64,000 nucleotides of DNA from DATGKG01 sp963851325 (lineage in GTDB: Bacteria > Desulfobacterota > Binatia > Binatales > Binataceae). Both the position numbers and the translations under genes were made by a program. The stretch is from assembly GCA_963851325.1 (NCBI GenBank), contig CAWKOR010000001.1, forward strand, positions 1,860,001 through 1,924,000. Direction: 5' to 3'. This document shows, in pieces, positions 48,627 to 57,771 of the stretch (its first letter is position 1; the number at the start of each line of letters is the position of its first letter). Under the pieces are notes generated by a model, which made no database searches, was not told where the DNA came from, and worked only from the letters and a program-made list of their open reading frames with translations.

Positions 48627-49890
48627 TTTTCTGATGCCCTCGCTCGGCGCCGACATGGAAGTCGGTACCGTTCTGCAATGGCTGGTGAAGCCCGGCGATG
48701 CGGTGAAGCGCGGCGATATCGTAGCGGTGGTGGATACCGAGAAGGCCGACATTGAGGTGGAAATTTTTCAGACCGGCATCGTGCAGAAAATCGTGGTGCC
48801 CGAAGGCGAGAAGGTTCCGGTCGGCACATTGCTGGCGGTGCTCGCGACCGATGGCGAAGGTGCCGCGGCGGCGCCCGTCTCGAAACCTGCCGCACCCGCT
48901 CCGGCGCCGCCCCTTGCTCCTCGTCCAGTGGCCAAGTCCGCATCGGTACCATCCCCTCCCGCACCCGCTGCGGCGAAGCCGGCCACGCCAAAGCCCGCCG
49001 CCGCTCATCGAATCCATATCTCGCCGCTAGCGATGCGGGTCGCGTTGGATCTCAAGGTTGATCTCGCCAACGTCAAAGGCACCGGTCCCGACGGTGCCAT
49101 CACCAAAGCCGACGTCGAGCGTGCCGCCCAGGGACCGGCACCCGCCGCTGCGCCTTCATCGGGCGCGCCCCCCAAAGTCGGCGCGCCTACGGCGCCCGCG
49201 AAGCCGGCTATCGTGCCGGTTGATCGCAGCGCGACGATGCGCAAGGTCATCGCGGCGGCGATGGCGCGTTCGAAACGCGAGATTCCTCATTACTATTTGG
49301 GCAACCAGATCGATATGAGCAGGGCGATGGCGTGGCTGCAGTCCGAAAACCTCAAACGTCCGGTGACCGAAAGACTGCTCTACTCTGTCATGTTGCTGAA
49401 AGCGGTTGCGCTGGCGATTCATCAAGTTCCGGAGATGAACGGCTTTTGGAAGGACGGCACCTTTGCGCGGAGCGAAGCAATTCATGTCGGTGTCGCGATT
49501 TCGATTCGCCAGGGCGGACTCATCGCGCCCGCAATTCACGACCTCGACCAGAAGAGCGTCAGCGAGATTATGCTGAACCTGCGCGATCTGGTGAAGCGCG
49601 TGCGCGCCGGCATCTTGCGGAGCTCGGAAATCGCCGACCCGACGATCACCGTCACCAGCCTCGGCGAGCAGGGCGTCGAGAGCGTCTTCGGGGTCATCTA
49701 TCCGCCCCAGGTCGCGCTGGTCGGATTCGGCAAAATCGTGGAGCGTCCGTGGGCGAGCGGAGGAATGGTTGGGGCGCGCCCGGTGGTGATGGCGAGTCTG
49801 TCGGGCGACCATCGCGCAAGCGATGGCCATCGCGGCGGCCTTTTCCTTGCCGCTATCGAGCGTCTATTACAGGAGCCGGAAAAGCTGTGA
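48619..49890 (+). CDS. pdhC: Dihydrolipoamide acyltransferase (E2)
   Basis: A 423-residue E2 with one lipoyl domain (residues 1-76; lipoyl lysine K42 in DTEKADIEVE), a long Ala/Pro linker (about 80-130), a subunit-binding domain (about 132-170) and a catalytic domain ending with GDHRASDG (catalytic His). It transfers the acetyl group to CoA. No E3 gene follows, so E3 must come from elsewhere in the genome. It overlaps the carrier-protein gene by GTGA. Confidence 0.93.
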   Translation: MADFLMPSLGADMEVGTVLQWLVKPGDAVKRGDIVAVVDTEKADIEVEIFQTGIVQKIVVPEGEKVPVGTLLAVLATDGEGAAAAPVSKPAAPAPAPPLAPRPVAKSASVPSPPAPAAAKPATPKPAAAHRIHISPLAMRVALDLKVDLANVKGTGPDGAITKADVERAAQGPAPAAAPSSGAPPKVGAPTAPAKPAIVPVDRSATMRKVIAAAMARSKREIPHYYLGNQIDMSRAMAWLQSENLKRPVTERLLYSVMLLKAVALAIHQVPEMNGFWKDGTFARSEAIHVGVAISIRQGGLIAPAIHDLDQKSVSEIMLNLRDLVKRVRAGILRSSEIADPTITVTSLGEQGVESVFGVIYPPQVALVGFGKIVERPWASGGMVGARPVVMASLSGDHRASDGHRGGLFLAAIERLLQEPEKL

Positions 49891-50144
49891 GCGACGACGA
49901 GATCAGAGCAATTTACTTGCGCGAGCTGCACAAGATAGCACCCGAAGTCGACCCAAAGGACATCGATCCGGCGCTTGATCTGCGCGAGCAGATCGATCTC
50001 GATTCGATGGACATCCTAAATTTGGCGGTAGCGATTCACGAGGCCACCGGCGTCGACATTCCCGAAGCCGATTATCCGCAAATGACGAGTTTGAACGGTT
50101 GCGTGACGTACCTGCATTCGCGCACCCGGCCAGAGAACAAGTAG
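49887..50144 (+). CDS. Acyl carrier protein
   Basis: An 85-residue ACP with a conserved phosphopantetheine serine (DLDSMDILNL). It is cotranscribed with the E2 gene (GTGA overlap) rather than with fatty-acid synthesis genes. Its partner in this operon is unclear: it may store or pass on acyl groups from the PDH/acyl-CoA ligase pair. The GTG start follows an AGGAG site. Confidence 0.85.
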   Translation: MSDDEIRAIYLRELHKIAPEVDPKDIDPALDLREQIDLDSMDILNLAVAIHEATGVDIPEADYPQMTSLNGCVTYLHSRTRPENK

Positions 50145-50396
50145 ACAGCAAGAGAGAGACGCAAACCCGGTGACGTTTTCTTGCGAACCACTTCTGCTAG
50201 CTCCCACGCGCAACGAGCATGAGTCTGTCGAGAACACGGACCTTCTCGGTATTTGACCACGACCCACTTGGCATAGGACTGTTGCTGGTCGGCGAAAGCC
50301 GGGGGGCCTGGGCGAAGAGTTAAGTCCAGTACCTTCCCAAAAGAGCAGCGAACCGTGACCCGCACCCGATTGGGAAAACGGTTGAGGAGATAAAAC

Positions 50397-51587
50397 ATGG
50401 CGGACGGTTTTTTCCCGCTGACGAAGGAACAACAAGAATGGGCCACTCGCGCTGCAGACCTCGCGCGGCGTGAGCTCGCCCCGCGCGCGGCGGAAATAGA
50501 TAGGACGGGGACCTACCCCTCGCAGGGTTTGGAAGCCCTCAAGAAGGAGGGCTTTTGGGGACTTCGCGTCTCCCGAGCGCACGGAGGCCTGGAAGAGAGC
50601 CTCTTGACGACGGTCCTCGTCACCGAGGCGCTGGCGAAGCGATGCGCGTCCACCTCGCTATGCTACAAGATGCACCTCGAGGCTTCCGAGCTGGTCGCCC
50701 GGATCGGCACACCAGATCAAGTGGACCGCATGGTGCGGCCGATCGTCTCAGGCGATGCCTTCTACACGGTGGCAGGCACCGAGGCTGCCGGACGCGGCGG
50801 TGCATTTGCCTCGAGCAACTTCATGTCTGCCGTGATCCCCACCGGCGATGGCTACCGCATCGACAATATTCGCAAGAGCTATGTTACCTCCGCGGGTTTT
50901 GCCACTCACCACTTCTTCCTGTGCAGAGTCGGTGAAGAGACCACCCCCGATAAAGTCAGCGTCCTGATCGTCGAGCGGGACAAGATCGACTGGACGATCG
51001 ACGAGCCCTGGAACGGGCTTGGGATGCGGGGGAACAACAGTTGTCCCGTGATCTTCAATGGGGTCGTGCCCAAGGCAAATCTCATCGGATCGGAACACAC
51101 CGTGATGAGGGATCACGGGCGGAAGTTCCTTCCAGTAGTCACCAGCACGTACGCGGCGGTGTACCTCGGGGTCGCCGGCGGGGCGTTTGAGGAGGCTAAA
51201 CAGTTTCTCGAGTACGCCGACGACGGGACCAAGCCTCGGATCGATAGTCCGGTGCTTCGGCACCGCATGGCAGAGCTAAGCGTCGAAATCGAGCGATCCC
51301 GGGCATTGCTGTACGCCGCGGCCTCTGCCTTCGATCGGGAACAACCCACCAGCGTTCTGGCTTGTACCCAAGCCAAATTCGCTTGCTCTGAGACGGCAGT
51401 TCACGTCACCAATGAGATCATGGGTATGGGAGGAGGCAGCGCCTACGCCCGCCGTCTACCCTTCGACCGGTACCTCCGCGATGCCCGGGCCGGGATCGTC
51501 ATGGGAATCACCAATGACGTCGTGCTCTCCAACATCGCCAGAATGCTCTTCCCGGCGCCACAGAAAACGGAAAAGAAGGCGCGCTGA
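50397..51587 (+). CDS. Acyl-CoA dehydrogenase family protein
   Basis: A 396-residue FAD enzyme of the acyl-CoA dehydrogenase fold. ATG 50397 has GAGGAGA 7 nt upstream. The usual catalytic Glu in the C-terminal YEGT box appears absent: the aligned stretch reads IVMGITND after RDAR. The sequence is close to other soil-bacterial homologues, so a changed catalytic base or another activity is possible. It may oxidise acyl-CoA esters from the surrounding catabolic genes. Confidence 0.85.
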   Translation: MADGFFPLTKEQQEWATRAADLARRELAPRAAEIDRTGTYPSQGLEALKKEGFWGLRVSRAHGGLEESLLTTVLVTEALAKRCASTSLCYKMHLEASELVARIGTPDQVDRMVRPIVSGDAFYTVAGTEAAGRGGAFASSNFMSAVIPTGDGYRIDNIRKSYVTSAGFATHHFFLCRVGEETTPDKVSVLIVERDKIDWTIDEPWNGLGMRGNNSCPVIFNGVVPKANLIGSEHTVMRDHGRKFLPVVTSTYAAVYLGVAGGAFEEAKQFLEYADDGTKPRIDSPVLRHRMAELSVEIERSRALLYAAASAFDREQPTSVLACTQAKFACSETAVHVTNEIMGMGGGSAYARRLPFDRYLRDARAGIVMGITNDVVLSNIARMLFPAPQKTEKKAR

Positions 51588-51666
51588 CGATTGCAAAAGG
51601 GCATCCGATTCGTGAACACAGTGTCAGGCCTGCCGGTGGGTGCATTGATATCAAGGCCGCGGCAAT

Positions 51667-52851
51667 TTACAAGATGCCGTCGCGGCGCAATGCCTCAAGT
51701 TCGTCCCCGGCGATGCCGAGTCTATCCAGGACTTCGGCCGTGTGTTCGCCAAGCTCGGGCACGTGCGGCAGGATTTCGTCACCGCGCAGGCCGGACATTT
51801 TGATCGCGGAACCCAGAACCTTGACGTCGTCGTAATCGGCGATGGTGCCGTTGCGGACTATATGGCGCTCGGGGAGTTCAGGGTCGGCGGCGACTTCCTC
51901 GATTTCACGCACCGGAGCGCAGGGGATGTTGTTGGCGAGGAGCAGGGCGACGAGGTCGTCTCGTTTGTACATGGAGCTCCATTCGCCGACCATAGCATCG
52001 ACCTGGTCCACCATTTTGAACCGGCTGTGATGGTCCTTGTAGCCAGGGTGCGCAATGAGCTCCTCACGTGAGAGCAGGCGCGCGAGTTGCTGCCAGTTGG
52101 CTTCGGTAAGGCAGTAAATCCAGATTTCGCCATCGGCACATGGATAAGTATTGCAGGGACATGCGGCCGCATGCCGATTGCCGAGGCGCCGGACCTTGTA
52201 CCCGTCCTGCACGACGCCGATGGCGCCGTTGATCGCTGGCATACACACGTCGAGCATCGCGACCTCGACCTTGCGCCCGCGGCCGGTCCGCTCGCGTTCA
52301 AGAAGCGCCGCCATGATTCCCGCGGCGAGATGCATTCCGGTGCTGGTGTCGATGAGGGCGGCGGTGACGCGCACTCCCGGGCGGTCCTCGTAGCCGGTCA
52401 TACTGATGATGCCGGAGGCGGCCTGGATGGTGAAATCCATCGCACCGAGTTGGGCGAAGCGGCTGTTACCCCCGTAGCCCTTACTGGAGGCATAGACGAG
52501 TCGCGGGAAGCGCAAAGCGAGGTCATCGTAGCCGAGACCGAGACGCTCCAGCGCGCCGGGGGCGTAGTTCTCGAGCAATACGTCCGAGTCGGCGAGCAGG
52601 CGGAACAGGATATCGCGGCCGCGCGGATCCTTGAGGTTGAGCGAGACCGACTTCTTGCCGGTGTTAAGCATCAGGAAGCCGTAGTTGGTCCCGTGCTTGG
52701 CGGGCGGACGCTTGCGCAGAAGTTCTCCGGTTCCGGGAGGTTCGATCTTGATGACCTCGGCGCCGAAATGAGCGAGTTGGAGCCCGCAATAGGGGCCTGC
52801 GTAAATTTGCGCGATTTCGATGACGCGATAACCGTCAAGTGGCAGAGTCAT
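51667..52851 (-). CDS. CaiB/BaiF-family CoA-transferase
   Basis: A 394-residue family III CoA-transferase with LPLDGYRVIEIAQIYAGP near the start, VIKIEPPGTG and the aspartate-bearing segment LGAMDFTIQA. It activates a carboxylic acid by moving CoA from a donor. It lies 47 nt downstream of the methyltransferase gene on the same strand and converges with the acyl-CoA dehydrogenase gene. Confidence 0.9.
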   Translation of the reverse strand: MTLPLDGYRVIEIAQIYAGPYCGLQLAHFGAEVIKIEPPGTGELLRKRPPAKHGTNYGFLMLNTGKKSVSLNLKDPRGRDILFRLLADSDVLLENYAPGALERLGLGYDDLALRFPRLVYASSKGYGGNSRFAQLGAMDFTIQAASGIISMTGYEDRPGVRVTAALIDTSTGMHLAAGIMAALLERERTGRGRKVEVAMLDVCMPAINGAIGVVQDGYKVRRLGNRHAAACPCNTYPCADGEIWIYCLTEANWQQLARLLSREELIAHPGYKDHHSRFKMVDQVDAMVGEWSSMYKRDDLVALLLANNIPCAPVREIEEVAADPELPERHIVRNGTIADYDDVKVLGSAIKMSGLRGDEILPHVPELGEHTAEVLDRLGIAGDELEALRRDGIL

Positions 52852-52898
52852 GCGAGTCTCTTTTCACCTTCATGCCCCAGCGCGAGGTCGGCCCGCAA

Positions 52899-53963
52899 CT
52901 AGGCTTTCAATTCGTACAGGACGGCGAAGTCGTCATCGATCGGCAGCCGCCGGAAGTGCTTGAATCCGGCCTGTTCGGCCAACTCGCGCGCCTTGACCTC
53001 GCCCATGGCCGCGCCGATTCCGGCGCCTCCGTGCGCGAGCGAAGTGGTCATGCAGTACATGGTGCTGATGGAATAAACCATCTTGCCCAGCGGGCGGTGA
53101 TTCTCCTCCGGTTTTGACGACACATTGATCTCCTGAACCAGATAGGTGCCGCCGGGAGCCAGCGCGCGGCGGATCGCGCTCATCAGGCCGACTGGATCGA
53201 CCGCATCATGAACCACGTCGAAGGTGGTGGCTAAATCGAACTTCGATTCCGGCAGATCGGCGCCATTGCGGACCTCGAAAGTAATCCGGTCGGCAACTCC
53301 GGCTGCCTGCGCGTTGCGGCGTGCACGCTCGATCGACTGCGCAACCAGGTCGTAGCCGAACACATGAGCCTTGGGAAAGGCCTGCGCGATCAGGATCGCG
53401 GCCCGGCCGCCTCCGCATCCGACGTCGACCGCAGTTCCTCCGGCCTTGAGGCGCTCGACTACTTCCGGCATCGCCGCAATCCATTTTTTGATCAGCTTGT
53501 ATTTATAGCGGGGAAACGAGTTGCGCTCGGAAGCCTCGAACATCCAGGGCGGATAGTCGGCCTGGGACACGCCCTTGCCAGTCCGAAATGATTCGGAGAC
53601 CTTTGGCGCAACCGTCATCACGCTCTGGACCATCTGGAAGTAGGAGCCTGCGAAAAAGGGCGACTCCTCGTCGGCCAGCACCATCGCGTATTCCGGGGTC
53701 AGATGATATTGACGCGAAGTCGCATCGTACGCGACGTAGTGCGCGGCGGCCATGGCGTTGAGCCACTCGCGAAGGTAGCGCTCGCTCAGTTGAGTCCTTG
53801 CCGCCAGCTCCGCGCTAGTTACGGGCCCGCTCTCCTTCATCGCCTTGAACAGTCCCAGGCGGTCGCCAATGAAGCAGAGCGCGCCATGGACACAGGTGCC
53901 GACGTCGCCGACGATCTGTTGCGCGGCATTTTTGGCCTTTTCGAAATCGACTTCGGACGCCAT
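52899..53963 (-). CDS. SAM-dependent methyltransferase with N-terminal winged helix
   Basis: A 354-residue class I methyltransferase. It has an N-terminal winged-helix dimerisation domain (about residues 30-95), then the SAM motif VDVGCGGGRAA followed by a GYDLVAQS acidic loop. Plant and bacterial O-methyltransferases share the layout. The substrate is unknown. It sits between the CoA-transferase and LLM-monooxygenase genes, all on the minus strand. Confidence 0.85.
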   Translation of the reverse strand: MASEVDFEKAKNAAQQIVGDVGTCVHGALCFIGDRLGLFKAMKESGPVTSAELAARTQLSERYLREWLNAMAAAHYVAYDATSRQYHLTPEYAMVLADEESPFFAGSYFQMVQSVMTVAPKVSESFRTGKGVSQADYPPWMFEASERNSFPRYKYKLIKKWIAAMPEVVERLKAGGTAVDVGCGGGRAAILIAQAFPKAHVFGYDLVAQSIERARRNAQAAGVADRITFEVRNGADLPESKFDLATTFDVVHDAVDPVGLMSAIRRALAPGGTYLVQEINVSSKPEENHRPLGKMVYSISTMYCMTTSLAHGGAGIGAAMGEVKARELAEQAGFKHFRRLPIDDDFAVLYELKA

Positions 53964-54063
53964 AGCGAAATTCTCCTACAGCGGGATAGCTAACCGCTCT
54001 ATATCCCAACTCAAGCGTGATCGGTACCGGCGTGCATGAAGCGGACTGTGCGTATGCGGCGTC

Positions 54064-55407
54064 TCAGCGTCGATACTGCGCATCGGGATGTGACGCGGGC
54101 AGCCGGGCGCATCCTTGGCCGAAGAGTTTTTCCCGCAGCGTTCCTTCCCCGTATTCGGTTTGCATCAAACCGCGCCGCTGCAGCACCGGAACCACTCCCT
54201 CGACGAAGTCAGAGAAAGAGCCGGGAGAAGTGACATAGCCAAGATTGAACCCATCGACGCCGAGTGCGATCCATTCCTGGAATACGTCCGCAAGCCGTTC
54301 AGGAGTGCCCGCGATCACACCGCTGAGTCCTTTTACGAGATCCCGCAGAGTGTATTTGCGGCCAGAACCGGCGCCGGAGAGCGCCTGCATCAGGCCACGG
54401 ACCGCGTTGGTCTCCACGTACTCTAAAGGTTGATCCAGGTCGAATTGCTCGAAATCAATTCCGGCCCAACCGCTGAGCAAGGCCAACTCCCCTTCATAGT
54501 TGATCTGCTCCAGATACTCATCATATTTGCGGCGCACAGCCGCTTCCGTATCGCCGGTGATGATTTTCGCGTACAGAAAAAAGAGCAGGTCCTCCGGCCT
54601 TCTGCCCTGTTCGCGCGCCTTGTCGCGCGTATCGCGGATGTTTCGGCTGACGACTGCCTTCGGACCCGTCACGAAGACACACTCCGCGTGACGTGCCGCG
54701 AACTGCCGACCACGCGGCGAGCTTCCGGCTTGAAACAGCACGGGAGTACGTTGCGGCGAAGGCTCCGACAAGTGACAGCCGTCCACCTTGAAGTACTTTC
54801 CTTCATGATGGATGGCACAGACCCGGGATGGGTCTACGTAGATCTTCCGTTCGCGGTCCCTGAGTACCGCGCCATCTTCCCAACTGGCTTCCCACAACTT
54901 GCAGCAGACTTCCAGGTACTCATCCGCCATCTCATATCGCTCGTCGTGAGGCTGTAAGCTTGCCTGTCCAAGACTGCGAGCCGCACTGTCCAGATAGGTC
55001 GTGACGACGTTCCAGGCGATTCGCCCCTTGGTTAGATGATCGAGGGTCGAAATCAAACGGGCGAAGATGAACGGATGATACTGGAGCACCGAACTGGTGA
55101 AGGCGAAGCCCAGATGCTCAGTCGCATACGCCATCGCTGGGATTAGGAGCGCTGGGTCGTTCACCGGTACCTGCGTCGCCTGTCTCAGCGCGGCCTGCGG
55201 TCCTCCACGGTAAACATCGTAGATGCCGATTACATCGGCAAGGAAAAGCGCGTCGAATTTGCCTCGTTCCAGCAGCTTGGCCAGCTCGACCCACGTTCCG
55301 AGGTCCGTGTAATTGTGCATTTGATCACCCGGGTTGACCCACAGCCCGGGTGATTGGTGCACCACACAGTTCATCTGGAACGCATTGAAATAGATGCGCT
55401 TATTCAT
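54064..55407 (-). CDS. NtaA/DmoA-family flavin-dependent monooxygenase
   Basis: A 447-residue luciferase-like (LLM) enzyme with family segments GKFDALFLADV, GRIAWNVVTTYLDSAARS and LFQAGSSPRGRQFAARHAE. NtaA/DszA relatives use FMNH2 and oxygen to cleave C-N, C-S or S bonds. The substrate here is unknown. It is 10 nt downstream of the cupin gene, with the ferritin-like gene 42 nt further upstream. Confidence 0.88.
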   Translation of the reverse strand: MNKRIYFNAFQMNCVVHQSPGLWVNPGDQMHNYTDLGTWVELAKLLERGKFDALFLADVIGIYDVYRGGPQAALRQATQVPVNDPALLIPAMAYATEHLGFAFTSSVLQYHPFIFARLISTLDHLTKGRIAWNVVTTYLDSAARSLGQASLQPHDERYEMADEYLEVCCKLWEASWEDGAVLRDRERKIYVDPSRVCAIHHEGKYFKVDGCHLSEPSPQRTPVLFQAGSSPRGRQFAARHAECVFVTGPKAVVSRNIRDTRDKAREQGRRPEDLLFFLYAKIITGDTEAAVRRKYDEYLEQINYEGELALLSGWAGIDFEQFDLDQPLEYVETNAVRGLMQALSGAGSGRKYTLRDLVKGLSGVIAGTPERLADVFQEWIALGVDGFNLGYVTSPGSFSDFVEGVVPVLQRRGLMQTEYGEGTLREKLFGQGCARLPASHPDAQYRR

Positions 55408-55417
55408 GCGTCACGAA

Positions 55418-55969
55418 TCAGGCCACCTGGGCCATGAGCTGGCGCGAATAATCCCTGAGAAGGCTGAGGTCGTAAGCGTGCTCCTCGAAGGTGAAGGGGT
55501 TCCAGGTGCTGCGATTGGAGAAATTCAGCAGGTCGCCGCCGTAGATGTGGATTGCGCAGGAGGCGCGATCGAGCGGATTCGCGATCGCGTGAATCGCATC
55601 CTCACCGAGAACCAGGACATCGCCGGTTTTCAGGTCCTTCCCGCCGGCCTTTTCCAAACTCTTTCCGCTGCGGCGGTAGAACGTGTTGTTCTCCTGTCCG
55701 TCGTAGGTGCCGATCACCGCCCACATGTTGTGATTGTGAGGAGGCGTTTTGAACTTTGGAGGGGTGGCCGCCTTGAGAACCGTAAGCGTGGGGGAACGAA
55801 AACAGATCATATCGGCCAGGCCGCCTTTGGAAAGATCCCGCCCCGCGAGTTCCGCGTCGAGCGCGGTCTTGACGGCGGAAGGATCGCGTAGCGCTTCTTC
55901 AACCAACGCCTTGACTGCCGAAGCCGGTTTGCCTTTGCAATTCTCGATAAATTGGTTGAGGTCAAACAT
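55418..55969 (-). CDS. Cysteine-dioxygenase-like cupin
   Basis: A 183-residue cupin with the iron ligands of the thiol dioxygenase group: H78 and H80 in PPHNHNMW and H127 in DAIHAIA. A glutamate (E93) follows the first motif. Relatives oxidise cysteine or other thiols to sulfinates; whether the substrate is a thiol here is unknown. GAGGA lies 6 nt upstream of the ATG. Confidence 0.8.
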   Translation of the reverse strand: MFDLNQFIENCKGKPASAVKALVEEALRDPSAVKTALDAELAGRDLSKGGLADMICFRSPTLTVLKAATPPKFKTPPHNHNMWAVIGTYDGQENNTFYRRSGKSLEKAGGKDLKTGDVLVLGEDAIHAIANPLDRASCAIHIYGGDLLNFSNRSTWNPFTFEEHAYDLSLLRDYSRQLMAQVA

Positions 55970-56011
55970 CTCGATTCCTCCTGGTTTCTCGCGCTCAACT
56001 GCGCATCCGGT

Positions 56012-56890
56012 TTATGAACGAAGCGCCTCAGGCCAGTACGATTCCTCAATACCGATCTGGCGGTAGATATGCCGTGTTCGGGCGGGGAGGTCCACCGTCC
56101 ACTCGATCACCGAGCGATCCAATCCCAGCTTGTTGATTGCAAAGCCCTCAAGAGCGGCCAGATCGGCTTCGCGCATCAGCGGGAATAGCTGTTCGTTGTC
56201 GTCAATCAGCTGGCGTTTCCGCCGTTCCTGTTCTTCGCTCGGACACAGATTGAGATAGTCGTGCATCGCTGGAAAAAGGAAAGACAGATGTCCAGCTTCC
56301 TGTTCGATTTCATGCGGCGACCACGCGCTCAAGACCGGATCGAGACCCAACAGCGCGCTGTAGGCTCCACCGTCCTCAGCCGAGTAGGCTTCCGTATGCA
56401 GGCCAACCACCGCGAAAAAGCCCCCGAGGTCACGTTCCAGAATGCGCTTTTCATCCGGATGAACGAGGGACCCCTTACTATCGACGCCGGTCCAGTAGTT
56501 CACATTACTATATCGGCATCCTCGTGTGATGAACGAGGCGGCATGCTGCATATCCTCATAGGCTTGCTTGAGAATGCATGCCCGCCAAGCGCCCGGCATC
56601 TCGTGATGGCTCGCCGCGAAGCTGCAACCAAGCACGATGTGACGCAACTCGCCCCATCCGATTGCGGCTAACAGGCGGCCGAATCGCTGCTTGCGGCCCT
56701 CGTCCCATTCGTCGACCGCAATCGCTGGTGGTTTTCGCAGCCGCTCACTCGCGGCCAGCCAGCGCCGACACCAACTCGGGTCGGCGGCCACGACCTTCGG
56801 GACTTCGGTGGGGACTATCGGAGAATTGGCTTCGCTATACTCCACGTCGTTCCGGAGCAGGCTGGGTAAAGCTTCACTCAAGTCAAACAC
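56012..56890 (-). CDS. Ferritin-like (putative diiron) protein
   Basis: A 292-residue protein of mainly helical sequence. Candidate metal-ligand motifs are visible: E81-LRH84, E112-DMQH116, E167/E172 and E198-AGH201. They look like the ExxH pattern of ferritin-like diiron carboxylate proteins, but the family is not recognised. The GTG start has GGAGGT 7 nt upstream. It heads a three-gene operon with the cupin and LLM monooxygenase, suggesting an oxygen-dependent step on the same substrate. Confidence 0.6.
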   Translation of the reverse strand: MFDLSEALPSLLRNDVEYSEANSPIVPTEVPKVVAADPSWCRRWLAASERLRKPPAIAVDEWDEGRKQRFGRLLAAIGWGELRHIVLGCSFAASHHEMPGAWRACILKQAYEDMQHAASFITRGCRYSNVNYWTGVDSKGSLVHPDEKRILERDLGGFFAVVGLHTEAYSAEDGGAYSALLGLDPVLSAWSPHEIEQEAGHLSFLFPAMHDYLNLCPSEEQERRKRQLIDDNEQLFPLMREADLAALEGFAINKLGLDRSVIEWTVDLPARTRHIYRQIGIEESYWPEALRS

Positions 56891-57281
56891 TTTCCAAACC
56901 TCCGTCGATTCATGCCGAGCGACCCGGCGCTACTCCGCAACGTCCCCCGATGTAGTGCATCACCGCAGGGACCGCTGCGGGTGATGTCGAAGCCGCGCCT
57001 CTTGACCGCTTGGCAAAATATAACGCGGCGGGCTTGGCATCGTCGAACTGACGTGTCGGGTGCTTGACTCAATCAAAACCCCCATTGCTTCGGCTGAAAC
57101 ACTGCACTCAAATCGAACTGCATGGAGTCTGAACAGGATGGCAAGACCAGGTTCGACTCAAGGGTCGCGATCATCTCACCCAGAAACAATCGATGGAGGT
57201 TTCTTATCACGCCGACTAACTGAGGGAGCAATGAGCAGATCGGCAGCTATAGTAACCGGTGGATATTGATGGCGAAGAGTA
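56891..57281. other. 391-nt intergenic region between divergent genes
   Basis: Divergent promoters for the ferritin-like operon (minus) and the cytochrome c gene (plus) must lie here. A 69-codon plus-strand frame starting at 57060 resembles nothing and is not called. Confidence 0.5.
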
Positions 57282-57758
57282 ATGCGAGAGGCGAAGGCGA
57301 TGGCCATGATTTCAGCAAACAAGTCACTTCGGTTACGAGTCATTATGCTACTCGGTTGTTTGCTAGTGAGCGCACCAGCGTTTGCCGGCAACGACCATTT
57401 CGGAAAAGGGCGACAACTGTACATGCAGCATTGTGCTGCCTGCCATGGCATCAAAGCCGACGGACACGGCCCATTGGATCATGAGCTTTCGACCCCGGCG
57501 GCAGACCTGCGTCACCTCTATGAGCGATACGGGGATCCGCTCCCTGAAGACCAGATAGCCCGCTTCATGGATGGGCGCGCAGACATAAAGGCGCACGGCC
57601 CACGCGACATGCCAGTCTGGGGCGAGGAGATGTGGAAATATCCTGAGGGACAGGGAAACCCTAAGCAGGTGAGCGATAGCGTTGGGGAAATAATCCGTTA
57701 TCTGCAATCGATTCAAACTACCCGCCACCCGGCGTCCTTCGAACGAAGGCTCCATTGA
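57282..57758 (+). CDS. Periplasmic c-type cytochrome
   Basis: A 158-residue protein with a signal peptide (hydrophobic MLLGCLLVSAPAFA) and one haem-binding CAACH followed by GIKADGHGP. The axial methionine is likely the one in RDMPVWG. ATG 57300 or 57306 are possible alternative starts. It probably carries electrons for an oxidoreductase. It converges with the acyl-CoA-dehydrogenase-like gene (13-nt gap), so no functional link is shown. Confidence 0.8.
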   Translation: MREAKAMAMISANKSLRLRVIMLLGCLLVSAPAFAGNDHFGKGRQLYMQHCAACHGIKADGHGPLDHELSTPAADLRHLYERYGDPLPEDQIARFMDGRADIKAHGPRDMPVWGEEMWKYPEGQGNPKQVSDSVGEIIRYLQSIQTTRHPASFERRLH

Positions 57759-57771
57759 TAGGAAATCGCAA

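Noticed and set aside
57060..57269. Plus-strand 69-codon frame starting GTG
   Set aside because: No ribosome-binding site or family features.
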